DNA from: Omphiscola glabra
Lineage: Eukaryota; Mollusca; Gastropoda; Lymnaeidae
Assembly (NCBI GenBank): GCA_964017045.1
Contig: OZ024808.1
Span: 17,973,284 to 18,037,283 of the forward strand
Direction of reading: 5' to 3'
DNA: 64,000 nt
Shown here in pieces: positions 11,387 through 23,300 of this stretch. A program made the translations under genes and the position numbers. The notes under the pieces were generated by a model. The model saw only the letters and a list, made by a program, of their open reading frames with translations. It did no database searches and was not told the DNA's origin. Within the stretch, counting starts at the first letter, position 1. The number at the start of each line of letters is the position of its first letter.

Positions 11387-14300
11387 CTGTTGGAAAGCAA
11401 CCATAGAAATTTAAAGTCCATATTTTTTGTTCATGAAATATAGGGTTTCCAAACCTTTTCTAGCTTTTGCACCCCCTGAAACAAAAGTAGCGGTGCACTT
11501 GGAACTGGCAAATACATTACCAAAATTATTAATTTTGTTATTGAATTACAAAGAGAAGTGTAGAACTCAGAAAATAAACTTTTGACTTCTAACGCTAGGT
11601 AAAAGTTCAATGAAGAAATTTAAAAGTATAAAAACATTAACATCGTTAACCAGATTCCCATATCTCCCTGTTCTTATAATAAATGTCAATCACTCTGCAC
11701 ACCACACCCCCACAACAAAATTTGAACCTATTGAAGCTAAAAGAATAAACTGTGGAGGAATAGCTGGAAAAAAAACTATTTTTGGGGTGAAGGAGGCAAT
11801 TCTTTTAACTCTATCTTTACCCAGTCCTTACAGAACCTGGCTTGGAAAAACTCAACTGTCAAGAGAGACAGATTAAGACTGCTTTAAGGCCTTGAGCTAT
11901 ATAATAAATTACACCAACCAGAAGGAAATCTATTTCAACAATAATTATATTATCTACATAATTTGCTACCTTTTCAATTTTTTCATCCAACATCTTGAAG
12001 AATTCTATTTGACTACTTGTCACACTGAAATAAAGAAATGTATACATAAAAAAAAATTGTAGTTATAAAAATATTATTCAACTTCAAATGTTTAAAATTC
12101 CCCTTGAACTTTAATGGATCTAATTTATTAATTTATCAATATTTTATGCGGTTTCTTTATAAAACTCACTGAATGATTTTAGAGGCAGTCATAGACTTGA
12201 AATCTCTCATTGAACTTTTCGTTTGAGATTCCTTGAGAGAGAGACAAACAAATCACAGTCAAGTCTTTAAATATCTTAATGAATGCAGTAACAATAAATA
12301 TTTACATGGTGAAAATTTAAATTAAATTAATCAAATAAAAATTAAAAAAAACCCAACCCTTTTAATAACCCAAAAATGTTTAAATAGTGAATCGGTTTTG
12401 TTTATATATTAAGTTTTTTATAATCCATTTTTATTTCATGAGACTGACATAGTCAAACGTGGCATCAGATAGTTGTGAAAATCTCAATCATGTTGCAGAC
12501 CAACTAAGTGTGAATGTGCTATTGCTCAGTGTGTATGTCTTAATGCTAAGTGTAGTTGAGCAGGGTTAAACATCTCACTCACTGGTTTAGATATTTCATT
12601 TGGAACCTCCAGTAAGTACGTCTTGTTTTGGGTTTTTGTAGCACCATTGGATTTATCACTGGACCCCGTGGCAGCAGCACCACTTGCAGTGTTTGGGGAG
12701 TCACTTAGAGGCACCCCAATTTCGTCATTTCTCTCCTTCACCTTGGAGGATTTCCCATTGGATATTTTCTTGAAGGAGTTGGATCGCTCTGGATGAAAGA
12801 AGGGAGAGCATAAGTATCTGTAAATGCCTTTGTAATCAAATGAGTTGGATTACTGTGTTTAAAGGAGAAGAGATTATGAAATATGTTAATAATAACAATT
12901 CAGTCTATATCAAATAGGGGAGTTTATCAATGGAATAAGAGATGTATCAACCGCTCTCTTTTTAATCTGTGCTTCTCTCAGCCAACCCCTACTTCTCTCA
13001 GCCCATCTATACTTGTCTCAGCACATCACTTCTTCTGTCAGTCCATGTCTACTTCTGTCAGCCCATCTCTATTTCTCTCAGCCCATCTCTACTTCTCTCA
13101 GCCCATCTCTACTTCTCTCAGCCCATCTCTACTTCTCTCAGCCCATCTCTACTTCTGTCAGCCCATCTCTGTTTCTCTCAGCCCATGTCTACTTCTGCCA
13201 GCACATCTCTGCTTCTCTCAGCACATCTCTGCTTCTCTCAGCACATCTCTGCTTCTTTCAGCCCATCTCTACTTCTCTCAGCCCATCTATTCTTCTCTCA
13301 GCCCATCTCTGAAGCCTAAATTAATCATTCTCATTTGTAAAGTGACCCTTGACCTTTACAGACCATTGACAATGTTTCTATTGATTCCCAAACACAACCA
13401 TAATATTTTCATTAGAGCAAATCCCAAGTGACTTCAGTCATTCAAGCATATGGTCTTTGATTTGGCCCAATGAAAACACTGCTAAAGGGTAAAAACAAAA
13501 AGCCACCAAATGGAGCCAGTCAGGGAAGGCAAGTTATGATTACTAGGGGAGATAACTCAGAACTCTAGGGGAGATAGCTCATTACTACTAAGTGGAGAAA
13601 GCTCATAAAATTTAAGATAAGGTATATACTTTTTTAATTTGTTGATGTTAAAGTTACAGAATATACAATGCAATGTATCAAGTTCAAGTGAGGCAAACCA
13701 ATAGCTGGGGACCTCAAACTCGAACATAATTATAATTAAATAAAATTTGGGTAAATGTGTAGTTATGTGTCCGCGTTTTTTACCATGACGAATAAAAAGT
13801 TTTTAAAAATGAAAAAATGATCTAAATCTATCCCTCACCCTAACCTGAACCCTAAATTCCTCCCTAACCCGGTTTTGACCCTCTCCCTAACAGGGTTTTG
13901 ACCCTCTCCCTAACGCAAATGACGCCACGGACACACAACTACACATCAGCCAAAATTGGAATAAGTAAGAAATCATTTCTCTCACATCATTAGTCATTAG
14001 TGGAATTGGAGAAAGTTCTCCGATATACTGAAGCTGATTAAAATGCAGTCCTTTTAATCAAATATGCTACATAATAAATCATTCATTCATATGGCATGGA
14101 AAAACGAAAAGCATTCAATCAATTCAATGTCTAACAGACAGGCCAATGCTAGTGACTAGTTAGTATAGAATGGTAACCACCAGAATCTCGGCTTCTGCAC
14201 AGCGTTGAGAATTACTACAACATGACCTCGGTTTTTTGGATCGTGTGAAAGATATAAAATACAAACTGTCTTGCAATTACTAAATTAACTAAATATAATT

Positions 14301-17300
14301 ATGCCTCTTGATGAAGTTCGAAGGTTGTATAAAGTTGCTCTTCATTGTTCGAAAACACGTTCCTTATCATTAATACACTGGAAGTAAGGGTTCATTATTT
14401 TGTTATTCAGCAGGCATCACGACTGAGAAATGCAATACCAATAATATCACAATCTCGGTTCCATGACAAAACAACAAGTGACAAAACGACAAGGGACAAA
14501 ACGACAAGTGGCAAAACGACAAGTGACAAAACGACAAGGTGACAAAACGACAAGGTGACAAAACGACAATGTGACAAAACGACAGTGACAAAACGACAAG
14601 GTGACAAAACGACAAGTCTACAACGCCAACGCCTCCACTGTCTTTAATGCCTTACATCAATGTTTCCCAACGTGGGGTCCATGCCCCACAGGGGGGCAAT
14701 TTGAAAATGAGCTATCTAGAACTTGAAAACACAAACATTTCACTAACGTTAAACAAAAATTATTACTAATAATTAAAATAATATCGAAAAATCTTTCATT
14801 AAAATTATTTCATACTTGAATGTCAGTTCTCAATATATGTTTTGAAAATTTACTTGCTATGTTTCCTCACTATTTTCCTAGTGATTTCTTCCTAAAACCT
14901 ATCATTAAAGCTTCTTCAGTGAGCAACCGTATTTTTGAATATTAAAAATTATGTATAAGTTACACGGGGGGCATACGAATTTTAGAAAGGCTTATGTGGG
15001 GCATGGCACAAAAAAGGTTGGGAGACACTGCTTTGCATACAATAAAGTATGGTAAACTTTTAAAGATATTTAACATGCCCTATAATTGGGGAAACACGGT
15101 ATTGGTTTATCAGACTAACCCTAACCCTAACCCCAAACCTTGTCATTTTGTCACCTTGTCGTTTTGTCACTTGTCGTTTTGTCACCTTGTCGTTTTGTCA
15201 CTTGTCGTTTTGTCTGGTTTCCGTTGCAAACATGATAAACTCGTGCGGCGGTCACATCAAAGAGCTTTGATGTTCGCAGCGATGGCGGAAATATTGTTAA
15301 TTTCTTAGGGGAGTTGTCGGCCTAATTCAGTGGTTATCAGCCTGTGGGTCGCGACCCTTTTGGGGATCGAACGACCATTTCACAGGGGTTGCCTAAGACC
15401 ATCGGAAAACACATATACTCTACAGTTATGTAGTAGCAACGAAAATAATTGTGTTGTTGGGGGTCGCCACAACATTGGGAACTGTTATAAAGGGTCGCGG
15501 CATTTGGAAGGTTGAGAACCACTGGCCTAATTCTATGTTATTCGTGAGGAAAAATACCATGAGTTGACACATGTGCTCTAGAAGCTGGAATTTGTGATCA
15601 ACAGTATAGTGCTGTGTAATTGTAGTTTCCTGTACAGTATAATTAGATAGTAATACACCTTTTGAGATCATAATCTTATATGCAACATAACAGACATACT
15701 TTGAGATAATTAATAAAAACTTTAATTTTATTTATAATTACTTTATTTAGTAATTGTAATTAATTACTCTCCATGTTATTGACCTTTTTTAATTGCTCAG
15801 TAAATGTTTATTTTCAGAGTAAAAGTGAAAATACTGAATAGCAGATCACATGCTTATGAATAGAGTGTCATGGTATACACCATACTCATATATGACCCAA
15901 TATGATATACATTTTGTCTCCAAGTAATGAGCAAGCTGAAAATTAAAATGTACATTATGTCATGCTTGCTCATACGCACAGACAATTACTGAAATTTGTA
16001 AGGGTCTGCTACAAAATATGATTGTGTATTCAGATATACAGTAAAATCATTTAAAGAATTTCTCTGACTTTCTTGTATAACAATAAAATCCAAAAGCTGG
16101 TTCCAAGTAATGTGCATGTTACTGCACTGTAAAAGGAAATATGTCTTAGTAAAACAATGTTGATGTTTTAAGTTAATGAAACAAATTAACAAAAATTCAC
16201 TTTATAAAAATGTCTGTAAAAAATATAATTGTAATTACAGGTCAATAGTGGAGTAATTTGTAATGGTAATTAATTATACTTTTAAATGAAGTAATGGAAA
16301 TTGTAGATAACTACAAAAATAGGTCATGTAATTCTAACTAAAGGTAATTAATTACATTTTAATGTAATTATGCGCAAGTCTGATAACCGAATACCGTGTT
16401 TCTCCAACGATGAGGCATGTAAAATATCTTAAAAAGTTGACCTTACTTTATTGTATGTAAGGCATTAAAGACGGTGGAGGCGTTGGCTTTGAAGACTTGT
16501 CGTTTTGTCACTTGTCGTTTTGTCACCTTGTCGTTTTGTCACTTGTCGTTTTGTCACCTTGTCGTTTTGCCATCTTGTCGTTTTGTCACCTTGTCGTTTT
16601 GTCACCTTGTCGTTTTGTCACTTGTCGTTTTGTCCCTTGTCGTTTTGTCACTTGTCGTTTTGTCTGGTTACCCACAAGCTCTAGTTTCTCCTCGCATGAA
16701 CAATTATTTTTTTATTTAAAAACCGCACCCCCCCCCCCCCACAACCTCCCCTTTTTCATCCTATTCTATGTGCTGAACTAGGTTTTCCTGTTATCTTACA
16801 GACAACCGATATGTCCAGTTATTTAACAACCAGTGCTGTGAACACTCTCAATTTTTAGACAATATAGATGGGTCCTATAAATACGCCATTTGAGTACTAT
16901 TTTTAAAACTAAAATATCACTCAAATGTTTTTAGAGAGACCAGTATGCAGACAACTTTCTCAGTAACAGCCAGCTTAAGAGAAGGTCCCTGTGTCATAAA
17001 TGTTGTTGTAGTGAGTGTCTGTAGCAAATGAAAAAAAGGGGGGTGGCAGGAAAAGGAGTAGAATAAAAGATAATAAATGAAGGACAGTGTTCAAGCTGTG
17101 TGAATGAAATGGTGCAACAAGGCGCGTGGAAGCTTGAGTCAATAGACGGGACACTAAGATGTGAACGTTTCGGCTTAGAATTGAACCATGTACCAGAGGT
17201 GTCTGAAGGGCCTCCAATGGCCTCCATGGGCCTTGATTCCAAAAACACAAGTGATAGAACTTATTCAGGCTTCATCCATCAAATAATTCACACAATTGAT

Positions 17301-20300
17301 ATTACACATACATTATGCAAATCTTGATATGCCATTTGCATAAATGTTGAGATTTTAGTTTGATTTATAAAGATTATATTAAACCATTCAATTTCCAACA
17401 AGAATATGTACACTTTTATATATGTAAAGGAAATAATTCATTTTAATACATTTTTTGCCATGCTAGGGCCGAGCTCGTAAAAAGTGCTCACTCTTTTTGG
17501 CACAGACACTCCGAAAAGGCTCCGTCCCGAAAGGGTTAAGCAGTGCGTTTAAAATGGTGTTCCGTGGTCTAGTAACGGCCCACAAGCCTTCAATCACCGG
17601 TATGATGAAGAGGAAAAGTTTAATAAGGTCGAAAAAGTACAACAATCAATAGATTTCTGTCGCGTTACCAATCTACTGAACTGTTCGGGAATTGTACTGA
17701 ACTGTTCGGGAAGCAATAATCTATAGGAAAGCGGGTGATGTGATTGTAATCAATGAACATTATTGGAGTGGGTAGCGTTCAATGACAGTAGGAATATAAG
17801 TGGGCACTTATAGATGGAGACAGAAATTATCTGGATCGATATAAGTTAGTTCAATTAATCCATCTTTCTTCACTTCAAGTGCCGTGTTGTATGGGACATG
17901 TGCAATAATGCATGTGTGTTATAATGTATGTGACGTGTGTTATAATGTATGTGACGTGTGTTATAATGTACGGGACATGTGTTATAATGTATCGGACATG
18001 TGTTATCATGATCATGTATGGGACATGTGTTATAATGTATGGGACATGTGTTATCATGATCATGTATGGGACATGTGTTATAATGTATGGGACATGTGTT
18101 ATAATGTATGGGACGTGTGTTATAATGTATGGGACATGTGTTATAATGTATGTGACGTGTGTTATAATGTATGGGACATGTGTTATAATGTATGGGACAT
18201 GTGTTATAATGTATGGGACATGTGTTATAATGTATGGGACATGTGTTATAATGTATGGGACGTGTGATATAATATTTGGGACATGTGTTATAATTTATGG
18301 GACGTGTGTTATAATGTATGGGACGTGTTTTATAATGTATGGGACGTGTGTTATAATGTATGGGACGTGTGTTATAATGTATGGGACGTGTGTTATAATG
18401 TATGGGACATGTGTTATAATGTATGGGACGTGAGTTATATGTATGGGACATGTGTTATAATGTATGGGACATGTGTTATAATGTATGGGACGTGTGTTGT
18501 AATGTATGGGACATGTGTAATGATGTATGAGACATGTGTTATAATGTATGGGACGTGTGTTATAATGTATGGGACGTGTGTTATAATGTATGGGACATGT
18601 GTTATAATGTATGGGACGTGAGTTATATGTATGGGACATGTGTTATAATGTATGGGACATGTGTTATAATGTATATGACGTGTGTTATAATGTATGGGAC
18701 ATGTGTTATAATGTATGGGACATGTCTTATAATGTATGGGACGTGTGTTATAATGTATGTGGCGTGTGTTGTGACGTATGGGACGTGTGATATAATATTT
18801 GGGACATGTGTAATGACGTAAAGGACATTGTAATGATGTACGGTACATGTATAATGATGTATGTGGCATGTGTAAGAATGTAAGGGAAAACTGGGGAAGA
18901 GATATAAGGAAACAAGTGTTTTGGAGTAAAATATTTTGTTATATACCGACCATAAGTGAAAAAATCCATATTTCTAAACCACTAAAAACCAAGATCTATT
19001 GCCTTCTGGAATTTTCTGTTGGATTCGTTGTCAAGACCTTGATCCTTCACGACCTTAGCCTATCCATCCCACACACACCCCGCCCTGGGACAGACAAGCT
19101 TACACACAGACACACCCACACACCCTTGAGTCTTAGGCAGGGAATCAATTCTCTTATTCCAAACACGATTCTTGCCATTCCACTCAATCAGTGATCTCCC
19201 TCTCTCTATCTTATCTCCCCTCTCCATGTTATCTCCCTTCGTGCTGCCCTAAACGACGAGACATCTCCAGGCGAACTTCTTGTGTACCGTACAATTATAG
19301 CCCCAACCTAGTCACACACACACATGACATCACCCTATAGATACATGAAAACACCACCCTTCACACACACACACACATCACCCTTTAAAAATACGCATGA
19401 CACCACCTTATATACATACATGACACCACCATATATACACACATGACACCACCTTATATACACATATGACCCCACCTTATATACACACATGACACCATCC
19501 TTTATACACACATTACACCACCTTATATACCCACACGACCCCACCCTTTTCAAACACACACATGACATCACCCTTTTCACACACAGACACATGACCCCAC
19601 CCAAAACACACGCACATTTCATACGTCCAATGGTACATATTGATAAAATGTTTTTACAAAATTACAAGTAACGTTAGCCGTGCTACCCAAAAGAATCATT
19701 TCAATACAATGGTAGTAGCCTATATCGTCCAAACATCTAATCCAAATATAATCATCTGTTTTTTATAACATCTAATACAAAGATCATCATCTATTTCGTC
19801 TAAACATCTAAACATCTTTGCTCCTCACAAACATCTAATCCAATGATTAACATTGTTCCACACAAAGATCTAATCCAATGATTATCATTGTTCCACACAA
19901 AGATCTAATCCAATGATTATCATTGTTCCACACAAAGATCTAATCCAATGATTATCATTGTTCCACACAAAGATCTAATCCAATGATTATCATTGTTCCA
20001 CACAAAGATCTAATCCAATGATTATCATTGTTCCACACAAAGATCTAATCCAATGATTATCATTGTTCCACACAAAGATCTAATCCAATGATTATCATTG
20101 TTCCACACAAACACCCAATCCAACGCTGTGCCTCTGGGAAATAAGAAAATGTGAAAAATAATGATTTATCAGGTCAACACAAGCTGTATCATCATCTAAG
20201 TGAACACACGCTGTATCATCTTCTAAGTCAACACAAGCAGTATCATCATCTAAGTCAACACAAGCTGTATCATCATCTAAGTCAACACAAGCAGTATCAT

Positions 20301-23300
20301 CATCTAAGTCAACACAAGCAGTATCATTATCTAAGTCAACACAAGCTGTATCATCTTCTAAGTCAACACAAGCGGTATCATCTTCTAAGTCAACACAAGC
20401 GGTATCATCTTCTAAGTCAACACAAGCGGTATCATATTCTAAGTCAACACAAGCTGTATTATCTTCTAAGTCAACACAAGCAGTATCATCTTCTAAGTCA
20501 ACACAAGCAGTATCATCATCTAAATCAATACAAGGTGTATCATCTTCTAAGTCAACACAAGCGGTATCATCTTCTAAGTCAACACAAGCAGTATCATCTT
20601 CTAAGTCAACACAAGCGTTATCATCTTCTAAGTCAACACAAGCGGTATCATCTTCTAAGTCAACACAAGCTGTCTAATCTTCTGAGTCAACACAAGCAGT
20701 ATCATCTTCTAAGTCAACACACGCTGTATCATATTCTAAGTCAACACAAGCTGTATCATCTTCTAAGTCAACACAAGCTGTATCATCCTCTACAATTGAT
20801 ATCATCCTGCATCTTCAACTGTACTAACATCCACACATTATGTTATGTTCTCATAAATAGTGCTACCATCTACACATTATGTTATGTTCTCATAAATAGT
20901 GCTACCATCCACACATTATGTTATGTTCTCATAAATAATGCTACCATCCAAACATTATGTTATGTTCTCATAAATTGTGCTACCATCCAAACATTATGTT
21001 ATGTTCTCATAAATTGTGCTACCATCCACACGTAATGTTATGTTCTCATAAATAGGGCTACCATACACACATTATGTCTTGTTCCCATAAATTGTGCTAC
21101 CATCCACACATAAAGGTAGGTTATCACAAATCATGCTACCATCCATACATTAAGATACCGTGTCACTCTGTCTTTTCTGTTTCCAGATAAATTAGTCTTG
21201 ACTTAGAAAAGAACGTTGTGATCTACTTTAACATGATGGGCAGTTCTTATTGGATGATCTATTGGAGGCTCTATTAAATGCTCTACTCTGATGCTCATTT
21301 GGATCTTCTATTGGATGCTCTATTCGATGATCTATTGGATCTTCTATTGGATGCTCTATTCGATGATCTATTGGATCTTCTATTGGATGCTCTATTCGAT
21401 GATCCTTTGGATCTTCTATTGGATGCTCTATTGCATGCTCATTTGGAGGTTCTATTAGATGTTCTATTGGACGATCTATTAGATGTTCTATTGGACGATC
21501 TATTAGATGTTCTATTGGACGATCTATTAGATGTTCTATTGGACGATCTATTAGATGTTCTATTGAATGATACATTGGATGTACAATTGGATGCTTTAAT
21601 GGATGTTCTATTGGAGTCTCTATTGGATGCTCTATCTTATTTCAACGTTATTTTGTCATTTTTCTATCCGAGCGCTTCTCTGTCATGTTCAATTTTTATC
21701 AGAGGTTCCCATCAGAGGTTCCCCATCAATTCCACTTTATACGTCTGGTTGCCTCTCGACCTGCAAATAAACGTTCTGTGGGTGGAGACATGCAAGCACA
21801 CCGAGCCATACAAACAGACCGAACAACCACAAACGCGGATTTTGTCATCGTGTCTTATCAAGCAGTTTGACATGTTATTATCCAAGCGCAGGTTTGACCA
21901 AACAATGGCGTCTACTTCCGGAAATCGTGACTCTTCCAAAGAACTGATTTGTGTGTGGGGGGGGGGGGGGCATAGGAACAAATTTCCAAATGAAGTCACG
22001 AAACACAGGGCCAGATTTATGAGTCTTGTAAAGAGAGGGTTTCTTGTATGCTATGGTCCTCCCAATGAGTCTTCTTAAGAGGGGGTTTCTTGTATACTAT
22101 GGTCCTCCCAATGAGTCTTCTTAAGAGGGGGTTTCTTGTATACTATGGTCCTCCCAATGAGTCTTGTTAAGAGGGTGTTTCTTGTATACTATGGCCCTCC
22201 CAATGAGTCTTCTTAAGAGGGGGTTTCTTGTATAATATGGTCTTCCCAATGAGTCTTCTTAAGAGGGGGTTTCTTGTATACTATGGTCCTCCCAATGAGT
22301 CTTGTTAAGAGGGGGTTTCTTGTATACTATGGTCCTCCCAATGAGTCTTTGTTGAAGGAACACATTAGTCTTTTTATCATTTCCTGTTCGAACGTCTTTA
22401 AAAAAGTTTCGCTTGATTACGTCTGGGCTCAAAAAACGAATGACAGCAAAATGCCCGATCATGACCGCTGCCCGTGCCATTATCACCTAGGAGATCTATA
22501 GACATTGTATTTAAAGTCATTTAACTAGGGACCGGCACTACTCAACAGCCACTGTTACATTTATCTCGAATAGAGATTTTAATCAAACTTTTTGTTTGTT
22601 TCTTTGTTGTTGTTGTTGTTGTTGTTGTTTGTGTGTGTGTGGGGGGGGGATAGGTAAATGGAAGATGAGCCATAGTTTAACCGGTGAGAAGAACCACCAG
22701 ACTTAATTACTTAATTGCATACCAAATGTCAGTTCTCTAAGATAAATCTTCCACACATTCAAATATCAAATAACTCAAGACATAGAAAAAACGAATACCT
22801 CCAGACATACACATATCACCTCCAGACATACACATATCACCTCCAGACATACACATATCACCTCCGGACACACACGTATCACCTCCAGACATACACATAT
22901 CACCTCCAGACCTATGCACATATCACCTCCAGACATACACATATTATCTCCAGACATACACATATCATCTCCAGACATACACATATCATCTCCAGACATA
23001 CACATATCATCTCCAGACATATACATATCACCTCCAGACACACACGTATCACCTCCAGACACACACCCATCACCTCCAGACATACACATATCGCCTCAAG
23101 ACATACACACATCACCTCAAGACACACACACGTATCACCTCCAGACACACACGTACCACGTACCTGACACTTCCTTCTCTCCTTCCACTGTTTTCTTCTC
23201 CTCTGACCCGAGCTTCCGCTTCTTGGCATTGTGGGCGGAGCTGTTCTTGCTGCTGTTCTTCAAATCAATCTCCGAGTCCTCGGGTGAGCGGTGTCTGCTT

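Larger units (their letters stand above)
14465..16664. mobile_element. Foldback-like element cluster with tandem-repeat arms
   Basis: Three blocks of a 15/16-bp unit, GACAAAACGACAAGT, sit at 14465-14617 (this strand), 15138-15214 (inverted) and 16494-16664 (inverted). Next to the outer blocks are matching single-copy arms in opposite orientation: 14618-14657 plus 15031-15116, and 16377-16493. They share GCCAACGCCTCCAC, GTCTTTAATGCCTTACAT and GAAACACGGTATT. Inverted termini made of short tandem repeats are the hallmark of foldback elements. The simplest reading is one element at 14465-15214 and a second, inverted, partial copy at 16377-16664. No transposase is visible. Confidence 0.6.

Noticed and set aside
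12024..12583. Direct splice of C1orf21-like exon 2 to exon 4
   Set aside because: The phase-0 donor would give an immediate stop in exon 4. The 62-bp exon at 12170-12231 restores the frame exactly.
14403..14615. Cys-rich minus-strand frames (SFCHLVVLS type)
   Set aside because: They are translations of the 15/16-bp foldback arm repeats.
20151..21035. 294-codon frame reading LSQHK repeats, considered as a repetitive secreted or structural protein
   Set aside because: No signal peptide. Unit variants change amino acids without bias. The frame passes straight from one array into an unrelated one.
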